64,000 nt of DNA from Bradyrhizobium sp. 186. Its GTDB lineage: Bacteria; Pseudomonadota; Alphaproteobacteria; Rhizobiales; Xanthobacteraceae. Positions 50,242 to 59,238 of this stretch are shown piece after piece. A model generated the notes under the pieces. The model had not been told where the DNA came from and made no database searches. It saw only the letters and a list, made by a program, of their open reading frames with translations. Where the stretch lies: positions 5,146,001-5,210,000 of the forward strand of contig NZ_CP082164.1 of NCBI RefSeq assembly GCF_023101685.1, written 5' to 3'. Both the position numbers and the translations under genes were made by a program. Numbering within the stretch: position 1 is the stretch's first letter; every line of letters begins with the position of its first letter.

Positions 50242-51365
50242 ACGAGTATCTGGATAGGCACGGGCAGCCGCGCGTCTATCTGCGTCGGCCGGGCAGGCCG
50301 CAACTTGCCTTGCCTGCGCCCCTCTATACGCCCGAATTCTGGACGGCCTATCGCGCTGCTATGAGCGCCGACGAGCCAACGCCGGAGGTGCGGCGTATCA
50401 AGGCCGGCACGATTGCCGCTGCTGTGCGGGGCTACTACAGCAGCGCCGAATTCAAGGCGCTGGCCGAGACGACAAAGCCGGCCTATCGGGGCGTGCTAAA
50501 TCGTTTCGTCGACAAGCATGGCGATGGACCGATTGCAGGGCTTCAGCCGAAGCACATCAACAAACTAATCGACGATATGGCCGACACACCGTCAGCGGCC
50601 AGCAACTTTCGCAAGCGGCTTAAGGCCGTGATGGACTATGCGGTATCGGCTGGCCTGCGCGCCGACAATCCGGTGGTAGTTGCCAAAAAGGTGAAGCTCA
50701 AAACCACCGGCCATCGCACCTGGACGGAAAAGGACATCACCGCGTTTCGCGGGTGCTATAAAGTCGGCACACCGCTACGGCTTGCCTTCGAGGTGCTATT
50801 GCATACCGGCCTCCGCCGCTCCGATGCAGTGCGGCTTGGCTGGAAGCACCTGACCAAGGACGGTTTCGTTATCACTACCAAGAAGAGCCAAGGCCACGTT
50901 GAGCTTTGCATTCCGGTGCATAGCGACTTGGCGCGGTACATTGCTGATTCCCCAAAGGACGGCCCGGCCTTCATCGCAACCATGCACGGCCGAGCGCGCA
51001 GCGAGAAAGCATTCTCGGCTTGGATTAGCGAGGCTGCGGCGGACGCTGGCCTGCCTCCACGCTCCTCGCCGCATGGTGTGCGCAAGGCTGCGTGCCGTCG
51101 CTTGGCTGAATCCGGAAGCACAGCGCTGGAGATTATGAGCATTACCGGCCACACGGATATCCGCGAAATCGAGCGCTATTGCCGCGCGGCTGCGCGCAAG
51201 GGTTTGGCCGTTGCCGCGATGGCGAAGCTGCAAGCCGGTTTCGATATCCAATTGCCTAACCCACCTAGGCAGTTAGGCAAAAGCGCCCGCAAATCATTGA
51301 AATCATTGGTGACAAAAGCCGGCTGGCGATCCCAGCAGGACTCGAACCTGCAACCCGCGGAGTAG
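50214..51365 (+). CDS. int: tyrosine-type site-specific integrase
   Basis: A 383-residue tyrosine recombinase. The core-binding domain is about residues 70-155 and the catalytic domain about 165-335. Catalytic residues are R201 (HTGLRRSDAVRLGW), H287 and R290 (SSPHGVRKAACRR), H313 (SITGHTDIREIE) and Y322 (RYCRAA). The C-terminal tail runs 42 bp into the tRNA-Arg gene and ends DSNLQPAE, a typical read-through of a tRNA. The gene starts inside the excisionase gene. Two of the arm-type repeats lie in its 3' end. Confidence 0.95.
   Translation: MRQRKPKYVNEYLDRHGQPRVYLRRPGRPQLALPAPLYTPEFWTAYRAAMSADEPTPEVRRIKAGTIAAAVRGYYSSAEFKALAETTKPAYRGVLNRFVDKHGDGPIAGLQPKHINKLIDDMADTPSAASNFRKRLKAVMDYAVSAGLRADNPVVVAKKVKLKTTGHRTWTEKDITAFRGCYKVGTPLRLAFEVLLHTGLRRSDAVRLGWKHLTKDGFVITTKKSQGHVELCIPVHSDLARYIADSPKDGPAFIATMHGRARSEKAFSAWISEAAADAGLPPRSSPHGVRKAACRRLAESGSTALEIMSITGHTDIREIERYCRAAARKGLAVAAMAKLQAGFDIQLPNPPRQLGKSARKSLKSLVTKAGWRSQQDSNLQPAE
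51251..51280. promoter_or_regulatory. right integrase arm-type sites
   Basis: ATTGCCTAACC (51251-51261) and GTTAGGCAA (51272-51280) in opposite orientation, 42-71 bp from the attR core. The first is identical to the 11-mer at the left end. Confidence 0.65.
51323..51340. other. attR, right boundary within the tRNA-Arg 3' end
   Basis: CTGGCGATCCCAGCAGGA equals attL (31649-31666). It includes the encoded CCA, the discriminator and the T-stem side of the tRNA. Confidence 0.85.
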
Positions 51366-51400
51366 AAATCCGCTACTCTATCCAGTTGAGCTATGGGACC
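51324..51400 (-). tRNA. tRNA-Arg (anticodon TCT)
   Basis: A 77-nt tRNA with an encoded 3' CCA, read on the minus strand. The acceptor stem GGTCCCA pairs with TGGGATC (one G-T pair), the D-arm follows (AGCTCAACTGGATAGAGT), the anticodon loop is GATTTCTACTCC with TCT in the anticodon position, and the T-arm is CAGGTTCGAGTCCTG. The integrative element is inserted at its 3' end and restores the sequence. Confidence 0.95.
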
Positions 51401-51773
51401 GTCCCTAGGCCGGCCTCTGACGAGGCCTGGCGGGCTTCTACCACGGCACATATGAAAAATCCTCAGCCCCGCCAAGCCTGAACCGAACCGTTTTCCCCCT
51501 GGTAGCGACAAAGCGGAGCGGCGGAGTGTGGTTGGCCGGCTCTGCGACACGGCGGCAAGCCGTGTCGCGTCCAAAGTCGCGCCCAAGACATGCTCCGTCC
51601 CTACGTCTTCTCCGGTGCCGCCGCGTCCTTGCGGCGGCCCTTGGGCAGCTTTGGGCTTGCCTTGCCATGGCGAATGCGACGATTTGCACCTTTGGTTCCA
51701 TCGCCTTGAGTCCGTCACCTTTCCGCGCACTTCATGCCACCGCGGCGTTCGTCCGCGATCCCGGGAGTCCAGC
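51401..51773. other. 373-bp region before the alpha-2-macroglobulin
   Basis: No confident gene. A short minus-strand frame reads HGKASPKLPKGRRKDAAAPE and ends PEKT, but it has no start codon in reach, so it is probably a remnant. A GC-rich dyad (GCCGCC/GGCGGC, around 51616-51638) is present. Confidence 0.35.
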
Positions 51774-54700
51774 ATGATCGGTCTGATCCGCGCCGTCATA
51801 CTCTGCGCCACGCTGGCGTTCGGCCTTGCGACCGCACAGGCTGCTGACAAGGCGTTCAAGCGCGACGATCTGGCCGATTCCGCCATCAAGCTGGAGGCCC
51901 AGATCAAGAGTGAGGCGGGGCCGGTTGCGAAGACCAACGCGACGCTGCGCACGGATGCCGACGCCGCCTTCCGGCGCAACGATGTCCGCAGCGGCCTGTC
52001 GGTCCTCGGCCAGATCGCCGCGACCACGCCTGAGGATGCCGGCAACTGGCTGCGGCTCGCCAAGGTCATCTTCCAGATCACGCCGAAGAGCTCGAGCGAG
52101 CAGACCTTCCTGCTGGAGCGCGCCTCGACCGCCGCCTACATCGCCTACCAGCGCGCCGGCAATCAGGGCGAGGAGGCCGATGCGCTCGCTGTGCTCGGAA
52201 AATCGCTCGCCGAGCGCAAGCTCTGGCGGCCGGCGCTGGATGCGCTGCGGCTGTCGCTCGACATGCGTGAGGTCGCCGACGTCCGCGGGAGTTACGAGAA
52301 GCTGCGCGACGAGCACGGCTTCCGGCTGCTGGATTACACCGTGGATTCGGACTCGGCGAGCCCGCGCGCCTGCTTCCAGTTCTCGGAAGAGCTCGCCAAG
52401 CGCACCGACTTCGCGCCGTTCCTGGCACTCGCGGGCCAGGACAAGCCGGCGCTGTCGGCCGAAGGCAAGCAGCTCTGCGTCGACGGACTGAAGCACGGCG
52501 AGCGCTACAACATCAATCTGCGCGCCGGCCTGCCGTCCACGGTCAAGGAGGGGCTGCCCAAATCGGCCGAGTTCAACGTCTATGTGCGCGACCGCAAGCC
52601 GTTCGTGCGCTTCACCAGCCGCGCCTATGTGCTGCCGAAGACCGGCCAGCGCGGCATTCCCGTGGTCAGCGTCAATACGCCCGCGGTCAACATCAATGTG
52701 TTCCGGATCGGCGACCGCAATTTGATCAACACGGTAGTCGACAGCGATTTCCAGAAGACGTTGTCCAAGTATCAGCTCACGGATCTGGGTGGCGAGCGCG
52801 GCGTCAAAGTCTGGTCCGGCGAGCTTGCGACCGCGACGACGTTGAACCAGGACGTCACCACCGCATTCCCGGTCGACCAGGCGCTTGGCGATCTCCAGGC
52901 AGGCGTCTATGTGATGACGGCCGCCGCCAAGGGGCCGGGCTCCGACGACGACTACCAGCTCGCCACCCAATGGTTCATCGTCTCCGACCTCGGCGTGTCG
53001 GCTTATTCCGGCAACGATGGCATCCATGTCTTCGTCAATTCGCTGGCTTCGACCGATCCGGTCGGCAAGGCCGAGGTTCGGCTGGTCGCGCGCAACAACG
53101 AGATCCTGGCGACCCGCAAGACCGACGACAGCGGCCACGTGCTGTTCGAGGCAGGGCTGGCGCGCGGCGAGGGCGGCCTGTCGCCGGCGCTGCTCACGGT
53201 GACCGGCGAAAAGGCCGACTATGCCTTCCTCAGCCTGAAGACGAGCGCCTTCGACCTGTCCGACCGCGGTGTGGCGGGCCGCGTTGTGCCGGCCGGCGCC
53301 GATGCCTTCGTCTACGCCGAGCGCGGCGTCTACCGCTCCAGCGAGACGGTCTATCTCACCGCGCTCCTGCGCGACGGGCAGGGCAATGCCGTTAGCGGCG
53401 GGCCGCTGAGTCTGGTGATCGAGCGTCCCGACGGCGTCGAATTCCGCCGCGCCGTGCTCTCCGACCAGGGCGCCGGCGGCCGCACGCTGGCTGTGCCGCT
53501 GAATTCTGCTGTCCCGACCGGGACCTGGCGGGTGCGCGCCTTCACTGATCCGAAGGGCTCGTCGGTCGGCGAGACCACCTTCATGGTCGAGGACTACGTT
53601 CCTGATAGGATCGAATTCGACTTGTCTGCCAAGGACAAGCTGATCAAAGCTAACGCTCCTGTAGAGCTTAAGGCCGACGGTCATTTCCTCTATGGCGCGC
53701 CGGCCTCCGGTCTCCAGCTCGAAGGCGACATGCTGATCGCGCCCGCCACCGAGCGACCGGGCTTTGCCGGCTATCAGTTCGGCGTCGCCGACGAGGAGAC
53801 CACCTCGAACGAGCGCACGCCGCTGGAGAACCTGCCCGAGGCGGATGCCAACGGCGTCGCGACCTTCCCGGTGACGCTGGACAAGCAGCCGGCCTCGACG
53901 CGACCGCAGGAGGCGCAAATCTTCATCCGCATGGTGGAGACGGGCGGCCGCGCCGTCGAACGCAAGCTTGTGCTGCCGGTCGCGCCCGCCAACGCCATGA
54001 TCGGCATCAAGCCGCTATTCGCTGACAAGAACGTCGCCGAGGGCGACAAGGCCGAGTTCGACGTCCTGTTTGTTTCGCCTGAAGGCAAGCCGCTCGCCCG
54101 CGACGGCCTGCGCTATGAGCTCCTGAAGATGGAGTCGCGCTACCAGTGGTATCGCCAGAGCAATTACTGGGAGTACGAGCCGGTCAAGTCGACTTCGCGC
54201 GTCTCTGATGGCGACGTCACGATCGCCGCCGACAAGCCGTCGCGCATCTCGCTTGCGCCGCGGCCCGGCCGCTATCGGCTCGACGTCAAGTCGAACGATG
54301 CGGACGGTCCGGTGACCTCGGTGCAGTTCGACGTCGGCTGGTACTCCGACGGCAGCGCCGACACGCCGGACCTCCTGGAGACCTCGATCGACAAGCCGCA
54401 ATACACCTCCGGCGACACCATGACGGTGTCGGTCAACGTCCGCACCGCCGGCAAGCTCACCATCAACGTGCTCGGCGACCGTCTGCTCACGACGCAGACC
54501 ATGGACGTCAAGGAAGGCACCGCGCAGGTGAGGATTCCCGTCGGCAAGGACTGGGGCACCGGCGCCTATGTGGTGGCGACGCTGCGCCGTCCGCTCGATG
54601 CCGCCGCGCAACGTATGCCGGGCCGGGCGATCGGGCTGAAATGGTTCGGCATCGACAAGCAGACCCGGACGCTCCAGGTCAAGCTGACGCCGCCGGCGCT

Positions 54701-56978
54701 GATCCGGCCGAACGCGATGCTGAAGATCCCGGTCAAGCTCGACGGGCTCAACCCGGGCGAGGACGCCAAGATCGTCATCGCGGCGGTCGATGTCGGCATC
54801 CTCAACCTCACCAACTACAAGCCGCCGGCGCCGGACGACTATTATCTCGGTCAGCGCCGCCTGACCGCGGAGATCCGCGATCTCTACGGGCAGCTCATCG
54901 ACGGCATGCAGGGCACGCGCGGCCAGATCAAGTCCGGCGGCGATGCAGGTGCGGCCGAATTGCAGGGCTCGCCGCCCGCGCAAAAGCCGCTCGCGCTCTA
55001 TTCGGGCATCGTCACCGTCGGCGCTGACGGCAGTGCTGAGGTGAGCTTCGACATTCCGGAGTTCGCCGGCACCGCGCGCGTGATGGCAGTGGCCTGGACC
55101 GCGACCAAGCTCGGCCGCGCCCACACCGACGTCGTGATCCGCGATCCCGTGGTGCTGACCGCGACCTTGCCGCGCTTCCTGCTCAATGGCGACCACGGCT
55201 CGGTCAATCTCGAGATCGACAATGTCGAGGGGCAGGCCGGCGATTACATCATCAACGTGAAGACGGGCGGCCCGGTGAAGATGACCGGCAATCCCGCGAC
55301 CACCGTCAAGCTCGCCGCCAAGCAGCGCAACTCGTTCTCGCTCGCGCTCGACGCGACCGCGGCGGGGCAGGCGACGCTCGACGTCGATATCAAGGGACCG
55401 AATGGCTTAGCGCTCGCGCGGCACTATGCGCTCGACGTCAAGGCGGCGACGCAGGTGCTGGCGCGGCGCTCGATCCGGACGCTGGCAAAGGGCGAGAGCC
55501 TGACGCTGACCTCGGACATGTTCTCTGACCTCGTGCCGGGCACCGGCAGCGTCTCGGTCTCGGCCAGCCTCTCGACCGCGCTCGACGCTGCGACGATCCT
55601 CAAGGCTCTCGACCGCTATCCCTATGGCTGTTCGGAGCAGATCACCAGCCGGGCCATGCCGCTGCTCTATGTCAACGAGCTCGCGGCCGGCGCACATCTG
55701 GCCATGGACATTGAGGTCGACCAGCGCATCCGCGATGCGATCGAGCGGCTGTTGGCGCGCCAGGGCTCGAACGGCTCGTTCGGCCTGTGGTCGGCCGGCG
55801 GCGACGACGCCTGGCTCGACGCGTACGTGGCGGACTTCCTGACCCGCGCCCGCGAAAAGGGCTTTGTGGTGCCGGACGTGTTGTTCAAGAACGCGCTCGA
55901 CCGCATCCGCAACTCGGTCGTCAACGGCAACGAGCCGGAGAAGGACGGTGGCCGCGATCTCGCCTATGGTCTCTACGTGCTCGCCCGCAATGGCGCGGCA
56001 CCGATCGGCGACCTCCGCTATCTCGCCGATACCAAGCTCAGTAACCTCGCGACGCCGATTGCGAAGTCGCAGCTGGCGGCGGCTCTCGCGCTGGTCGGCG
56101 ACCGCAACCGCGCGGAACGCGTCTATGGCGCTGCCCTCGACTCGCTTGCGCCAAAACCGGTGCTGGAGTTCGGCCGCACCGATTACGGCTCGCAGCTCCG
56201 CGACGCCGCAGCCCTCGTCTCGCTCGCGAGCGAAGGCAACGCGCCGAAGGCGACGCTGACGCAGGCCGTGTCGCGGGTCGAGACCGCGCGCGGGCTGACG
56301 CCCTACACCTCCACGCAGGAGAATGCGTGGCTGGTGCTGGCGGCACGCGCGCTCGCCAAGGAGAACATGTCCATGGAGATCGATGGCCAGCCGGTCAAGA
56401 CCGCTTTGTACCGGAGCTACAAGGCCGCGACGCTGGACGGCAAGCCGCTGAAGATCACCAACACCGGCGACGCGCCGGTGCAGGCGGTGGTCTCGGTGTC
56501 GGGCTCGCCGGTGACGCCGGAGCCGGCGGCTTCGGCCGGCTTCAAGATCGAGCGCAGCTATTTCACGCTCGACGGCAAGCCCGCCGACATCAGCAAGGTC
56601 AAGCAGAACGACCGCTTCGCCGTGGTGCTGAAGATCACCGAGGCCAAGCCGGAGTATGGGCACATCATGGTGTCTGACTATCTGCCGGCGGGTCTGGAGA
56701 TCGACAATCCAAAGCTGGTGTCGTCGGGCGACAGCGGCAAGCTGGGCTGGATCGAGGATGGCGAGGAACCGGAGGATACCGAGTTCCGCGACGATCGCTT
56801 CACCGCGGCGGTCGACCGTGCCTCGGATTCCAAATCGATCTTCACCGTCGCCTATGTCGTGCGCGCAGTCTCACCCGGCAAATACGTGCTGCCGCAGGCC
56901 TATGTCGAGGACATGTACAATCCCTCGCGTTACGGCCGCACCGGGACGGGGAACGTCGAGGTGCGGGCGGCGAAGTGA
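51774..56978 (+). CDS. bacterial alpha-2-macroglobulin family protein
   Basis: A 1734-residue periplasmic protease-trap protein. The start at 51774 gives a signal peptide (MIGLIRAVILCATLAFGLAT); no lipobox is seen, so the protein is probably soluble. It holds serial MG-type domains, and the thioester motif GCSEQ (C1286; YPYGCSEQITSRAM) that can link covalently to attacking proteases, followed by the alpha-helical ring region (AYVADFLTRAREKG, LVLAARAL) and a receptor-like C-terminal domain. The last gene base overlaps pbpC, the same pairing as E. coli yfhM-pbpC, which points to defence of the peptidoglycan layer. Confidence 0.93.
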   Translation: MIGLIRAVILCATLAFGLATAQAADKAFKRDDLADSAIKLEAQIKSEAGPVAKTNATLRTDADAAFRRNDVRSGLSVLGQIAATTPEDAGNWLRLAKVIFQITPKSSSEQTFLLERASTAAYIAYQRAGNQGEEADALAVLGKSLAERKLWRPALDALRLSLDMREVADVRGSYEKLRDEHGFRLLDYTVDSDSASPRACFQFSEELAKRTDFAPFLALAGQDKPALSAEGKQLCVDGLKHGERYNINLRAGLPSTVKEGLPKSAEFNVYVRDRKPFVRFTSRAYVLPKTGQRGIPVVSVNTPAVNINVFRIGDRNLINTVVDSDFQKTLSKYQLTDLGGERGVKVWSGELATATTLNQDVTTAFPVDQALGDLQAGVYVMTAAAKGPGSDDDYQLATQWFIVSDLGVSAYSGNDGIHVFVNSLASTDPVGKAEVRLVARNNEILATRKTDDSGHVLFEAGLARGEGGLSPALLTVTGEKADYAFLSLKTSAFDLSDRGVAGRVVPAGADAFVYAERGVYRSSETVYLTALLRDGQGNAVSGGPLSLVIERPDGVEFRRAVLSDQGAGGRTLAVPLNSAVPTGTWRVRAFTDPKGSSVGETTFMVEDYVPDRIEFDLSAKDKLIKANAPVELKADGHFLYGAPASGLQLEGDMLIAPATERPGFAGYQFGVADEETTSNERTPLENLPEADANGVATFPVTLDKQPASTRPQEAQIFIRMVETGGRAVERKLVLPVAPANAMIGIKPLFADKNVAEGDKAEFDVLFVSPEGKPLARDGLRYELLKMESRYQWYRQSNYWEYEPVKSTSRVSDGDVTIAADKPSRISLAPRPGRYRLDVKSNDADGPVTSVQFDVGWYSDGSADTPDLLETSIDKPQYTSGDTMTVSVNVRTAGKLTINVLGDRLLTTQTMDVKEGTAQVRIPVGKDWGTGAYVVATLRRPLDAAAQRMPGRAIGLKWFGIDKQTRTLQVKLTPPALIRPNAMLKIPVKLDGLNPGEDAKIVIAAVDVGILNLTNYKPPAPDDYYLGQRRLTAEIRDLYGQLIDGMQGTRGQIKSGGDAGAAELQGSPPAQKPLALYSGIVTVGADGSAEVSFDIPEFAGTARVMAVAWTATKLGRAHTDVVIRDPVVLTATLPRFLLNGDHGSVNLEIDNVEGQAGDYIINVKTGGPVKMTGNPATTVKLAAKQRNSFSLALDATAAGQATLDVDIKGPNGLALARHYALDVKAATQVLARRSIRTLAKGESLTLTSDMFSDLVPGTGSVSVSASLSTALDAATILKALDRYPYGCSEQITSRAMPLLYVNELAAGAHLAMDIEVDQRIRDAIERLLARQGSNGSFGLWSAGGDDAWLDAYVADFLTRAREKGFVVPDVLFKNALDRIRNSVVNGNEPEKDGGRDLAYGLYVLARNGAAPIGDLRYLADTKLSNLATPIAKSQLAAALALVGDRNRAERVYGAALDSLAPKPVLEFGRTDYGSQLRDAAALVSLASEGNAPKATLTQAVSRVETARGLTPYTSTQENAWLVLAARALAKENMSMEIDGQPVKTALYRSYKAATLDGKPLKITNTGDAPVQAVVSVSGSPVTPEPAASAGFKIERSYFTLDGKPADISKVKQNDRFAVVLKITEAKPEYGHIMVSDYLPAGLEIDNPKLVSSGDSGKLGWIEDGEEPEDTEFRDDRFTAAVDRASDSKSIFTVAYVVRAVSPGKYVLPQAYVEDMYNPSRYGRTGTGNVEVRAAK

Positions 56979-59188
56979 ATGATTACAGCCGTATGAGCAA
57001 AGACGTGCCATACACACCGTCGTCATGCCCGGGCTTGTCCCGGGCATCCACGGACTTCGGCGTCGCGGGCAAGAACGTGGATGGCCGGGACAAGCCCGGC
57101 CATGACGGGCGGAGAGGGCGGCGCGCTCTTCGCTTCGTCTCGGTTTGTGCTTTTACTCTCATCCTCGCCATCTGCGCCTCCGTCGCCTCGGTCTACTCTC
57201 TGGGCCCGCTGCCGCTCGACGAGGCTCGCCAAGTCTCCACCACCATCGTTGACCGCAACGGCAAACTGCTGCGCGCCTATGCCATGGCGGACGGCCGCTG
57301 GCGGCTGCCGGTCGACGCCAAAGCGAACGTCGATCCGACCTATCTAAAACTGCTGCTCGCCTATGAGGATCAGCGCTTCCACGCCCATGATGGGATCGAC
57401 CCGCTGGCGCTCGGACGCGCCGCATTGCAGCTTGGGACGCGCGGCCATATCGTCTCGGGTGGCTCGACCATCACCATGCAACTTGCGCGGCTGATGGAGC
57501 CGCGGCGGCAGCGCTCGCTCTACGCAAAGCTGCGGCAGATCGCGCGCGCGATCGAGCTCGAGCGCAGCTTGAGCAAGAACGAAATCCTCGACCTCTATCT
57601 CGCGCTCGCGCCCTATGGTGGCAATCTCGAAGGCATCCGCGCGGCCTCGATCGCCTATCTCGGCAAGGAGCCGAAGCGGCTCTCGTTGGCCGAAGCCGCG
57701 CTTCTGGTCGCGCTGCCGCAATCGCCGGAGACGCGCAGGCTCGACCGCTATCCTGAGGCCGCACGCGTTGCGCGCGATCGCGTACTCGACCGCATGGTCG
57801 AGGAGCACCAGGTCAGCATCGACGACGCCAAGCAGGCCAAGCTCGTGCCGGTGCCGAAGCTGCGCAAGCAAATGCCGATCCTGGCGCCGCATGCCTCCGA
57901 CGCGGCGCTTGCGACGGTCAAGGACACGCCGGTCATCAAGCTGACGCTCGATGCCAATCTCCAGAAGGTGCTGGAGCCGCTGGCGCGCGACCGCGCCACT
58001 GCGCTCGGCCCGAACATCTCGGTCGGCATCATCGTCGTCGACAATGAGAGCGGCGACGTGCTCGCCCGCGTCGGCTCGGCCGATTATTTCGACGAGCGCC
58101 GGGCAGGGCAGGTCGATATGACCCGCGCCATCCGCTCGCCGGGTTCGACCCTGAAGCCTTTCATTTACGGGCTCGCCTTCGAGGACGGCTTTGTCCACCC
58201 CGAGAGCCTGATCGACGACCGACCAGTCCGCTTCGGCTCCTACGCCCCGGAAAATTTCGACATGACGTTCCAGGGCACGGTGCCGGTGAGGAAGGCGCTG
58301 CAATTGTCGCTGAACGTGCCCGCCATCGTGCTGCTCGATCGCGTCGGCTCGAGCCGGCTGGCATCGCGGCTGCGGCAGGCCGGCGGCAATCTCGTCTTGC
58401 CGAAGGACGAAGCGCCGGGGCTTGCCATGGGGCTCGGTGGCGTCGGCGTGACGCTCCAGGACCTCGTCCAGCTCTATACGGGTTTCGCCCGGCTCGGCAC
58501 CACGAAGCCGCTGCGCGAAGTCATGGCGGACAGGGATGACCGCGAGCCGCTGCGGCTGCTGGATCAGGTCGCGGCCTGGCAGGTCGGCAACGTGCTGCTC
58601 GGCACCCCGCCGCCGGAAAACGCCGCCCATAACCGCATCGCCTTCAAGACCGGCACCTCCTACGGCTACCGCGACGCCTGGTCTGTCGGGTTCGACGGCC
58701 GCATGACGATCGGCGTCTGGGTCGGGCGGCCCGATGGCGCGCCCGTTGCGGGCCTGGTGGGCCGCGTGGCTGCCGCACCCATCCTGTTTGACGCCTTCGC
58801 CCGGACCGGCAAATTGCCGGCCGCGCTGCCGAAGCCGCCGAGGGGAACTCTGGTCGCCGGCAATGCGAAGTTGCCGCTGCCTCTGAAACGGTTCCAACCG
58901 GTTGGGGAACTGGTCCGGACCGGGGGAGAGCAGGCCCTGCACATCCAGTTCCCGCTGAATGGTTCCCGGATCGATGTCGATCGCTCGAGCGGGTCCGAGG
59001 CGGCGGCCATGCCCGTCAAGGTCGCCGGCGGGGTTTTACCGATGACCATTCTGGTCAACGGCACGGCGCTCGGCGAGATCGACGGACGCCGCCAGCGCCT
59101 GATCGATCCGCCCGGTCCAGGCTTTGCGCGCTTGACCGTGATCGACGCCACTGGCGCCGCGGACACAGTTGTCATTCGAATTCAATGA
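56975..59188 (+). CDS. pbpC: penicillin-binding protein 1C
   Basis: A 737-residue class A PBP: N-terminal membrane anchor (about residues 50-74; FVSVCAFTLILAICASVASV), GT51 transglycosylase with E131 in AYEDQRFHAHDG and GGSTITMQLARLM, then a transpeptidase domain with S391-xx-K394 (PGSTLKPF), SLN (SLNVPA) and K558-TG (FKTGTS), and a C-terminal BiPBP_C domain. It polymerises and crosslinks glycan strands. The GTG start overlaps the preceding stop. Residues about 16-44 come from an inserted palindromic repeat (57022-57106) and sit in the cytoplasmic tail. Confidence 0.92.
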   Translation: MNDYSRMSKDVPYTPSSCPGLSRASTDFGVAGKNVDGRDKPGHDGRRGRRALRFVSVCAFTLILAICASVASVYSLGPLPLDEARQVSTTIVDRNGKLLRAYAMADGRWRLPVDAKANVDPTYLKLLLAYEDQRFHAHDGIDPLALGRAALQLGTRGHIVSGGSTITMQLARLMEPRRQRSLYAKLRQIARAIELERSLSKNEILDLYLALAPYGGNLEGIRAASIAYLGKEPKRLSLAEAALLVALPQSPETRRLDRYPEAARVARDRVLDRMVEEHQVSIDDAKQAKLVPVPKLRKQMPILAPHASDAALATVKDTPVIKLTLDANLQKVLEPLARDRATALGPNISVGIIVVDNESGDVLARVGSADYFDERRAGQVDMTRAIRSPGSTLKPFIYGLAFEDGFVHPESLIDDRPVRFGSYAPENFDMTFQGTVPVRKALQLSLNVPAIVLLDRVGSSRLASRLRQAGGNLVLPKDEAPGLAMGLGGVGVTLQDLVQLYTGFARLGTTKPLREVMADRDDREPLRLLDQVAAWQVGNVLLGTPPPENAAHNRIAFKTGTSYGYRDAWSVGFDGRMTIGVWVGRPDGAPVAGLVGRVAAAPILFDAFARTGKLPAALPKPPRGTLVAGNAKLPLPLKRFQPVGELVRTGGEQALHIQFPLNGSRIDVDRSSGSEAAAMPVKVAGGVLPMTILVNGTALGEIDGRRQRLIDPPGPGFARLTVIDATGAADTVVIRIQ
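57022..57106. repeat. Bradyrhizobium-type palindromic repeat, copy 2, inside pbpC
   Basis: 31-bp arms: GTCATGCCCGGGCTTGTCCC continuing to CCACG at the left and CGTGGATGGCCGGGACAAGC continuing to CATGAC at the right, with two mismatches. The same repeat occurs at 4618-4701. The frame is kept and the encoded peptide contains DKPGHDG. Confidence 0.85.
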
Positions 59189-59238
59189 CCCCGCCTCAAG
59201 CGGTTGTGGCGATGGCGGTTTCAGCGTAAGCGGAACCA

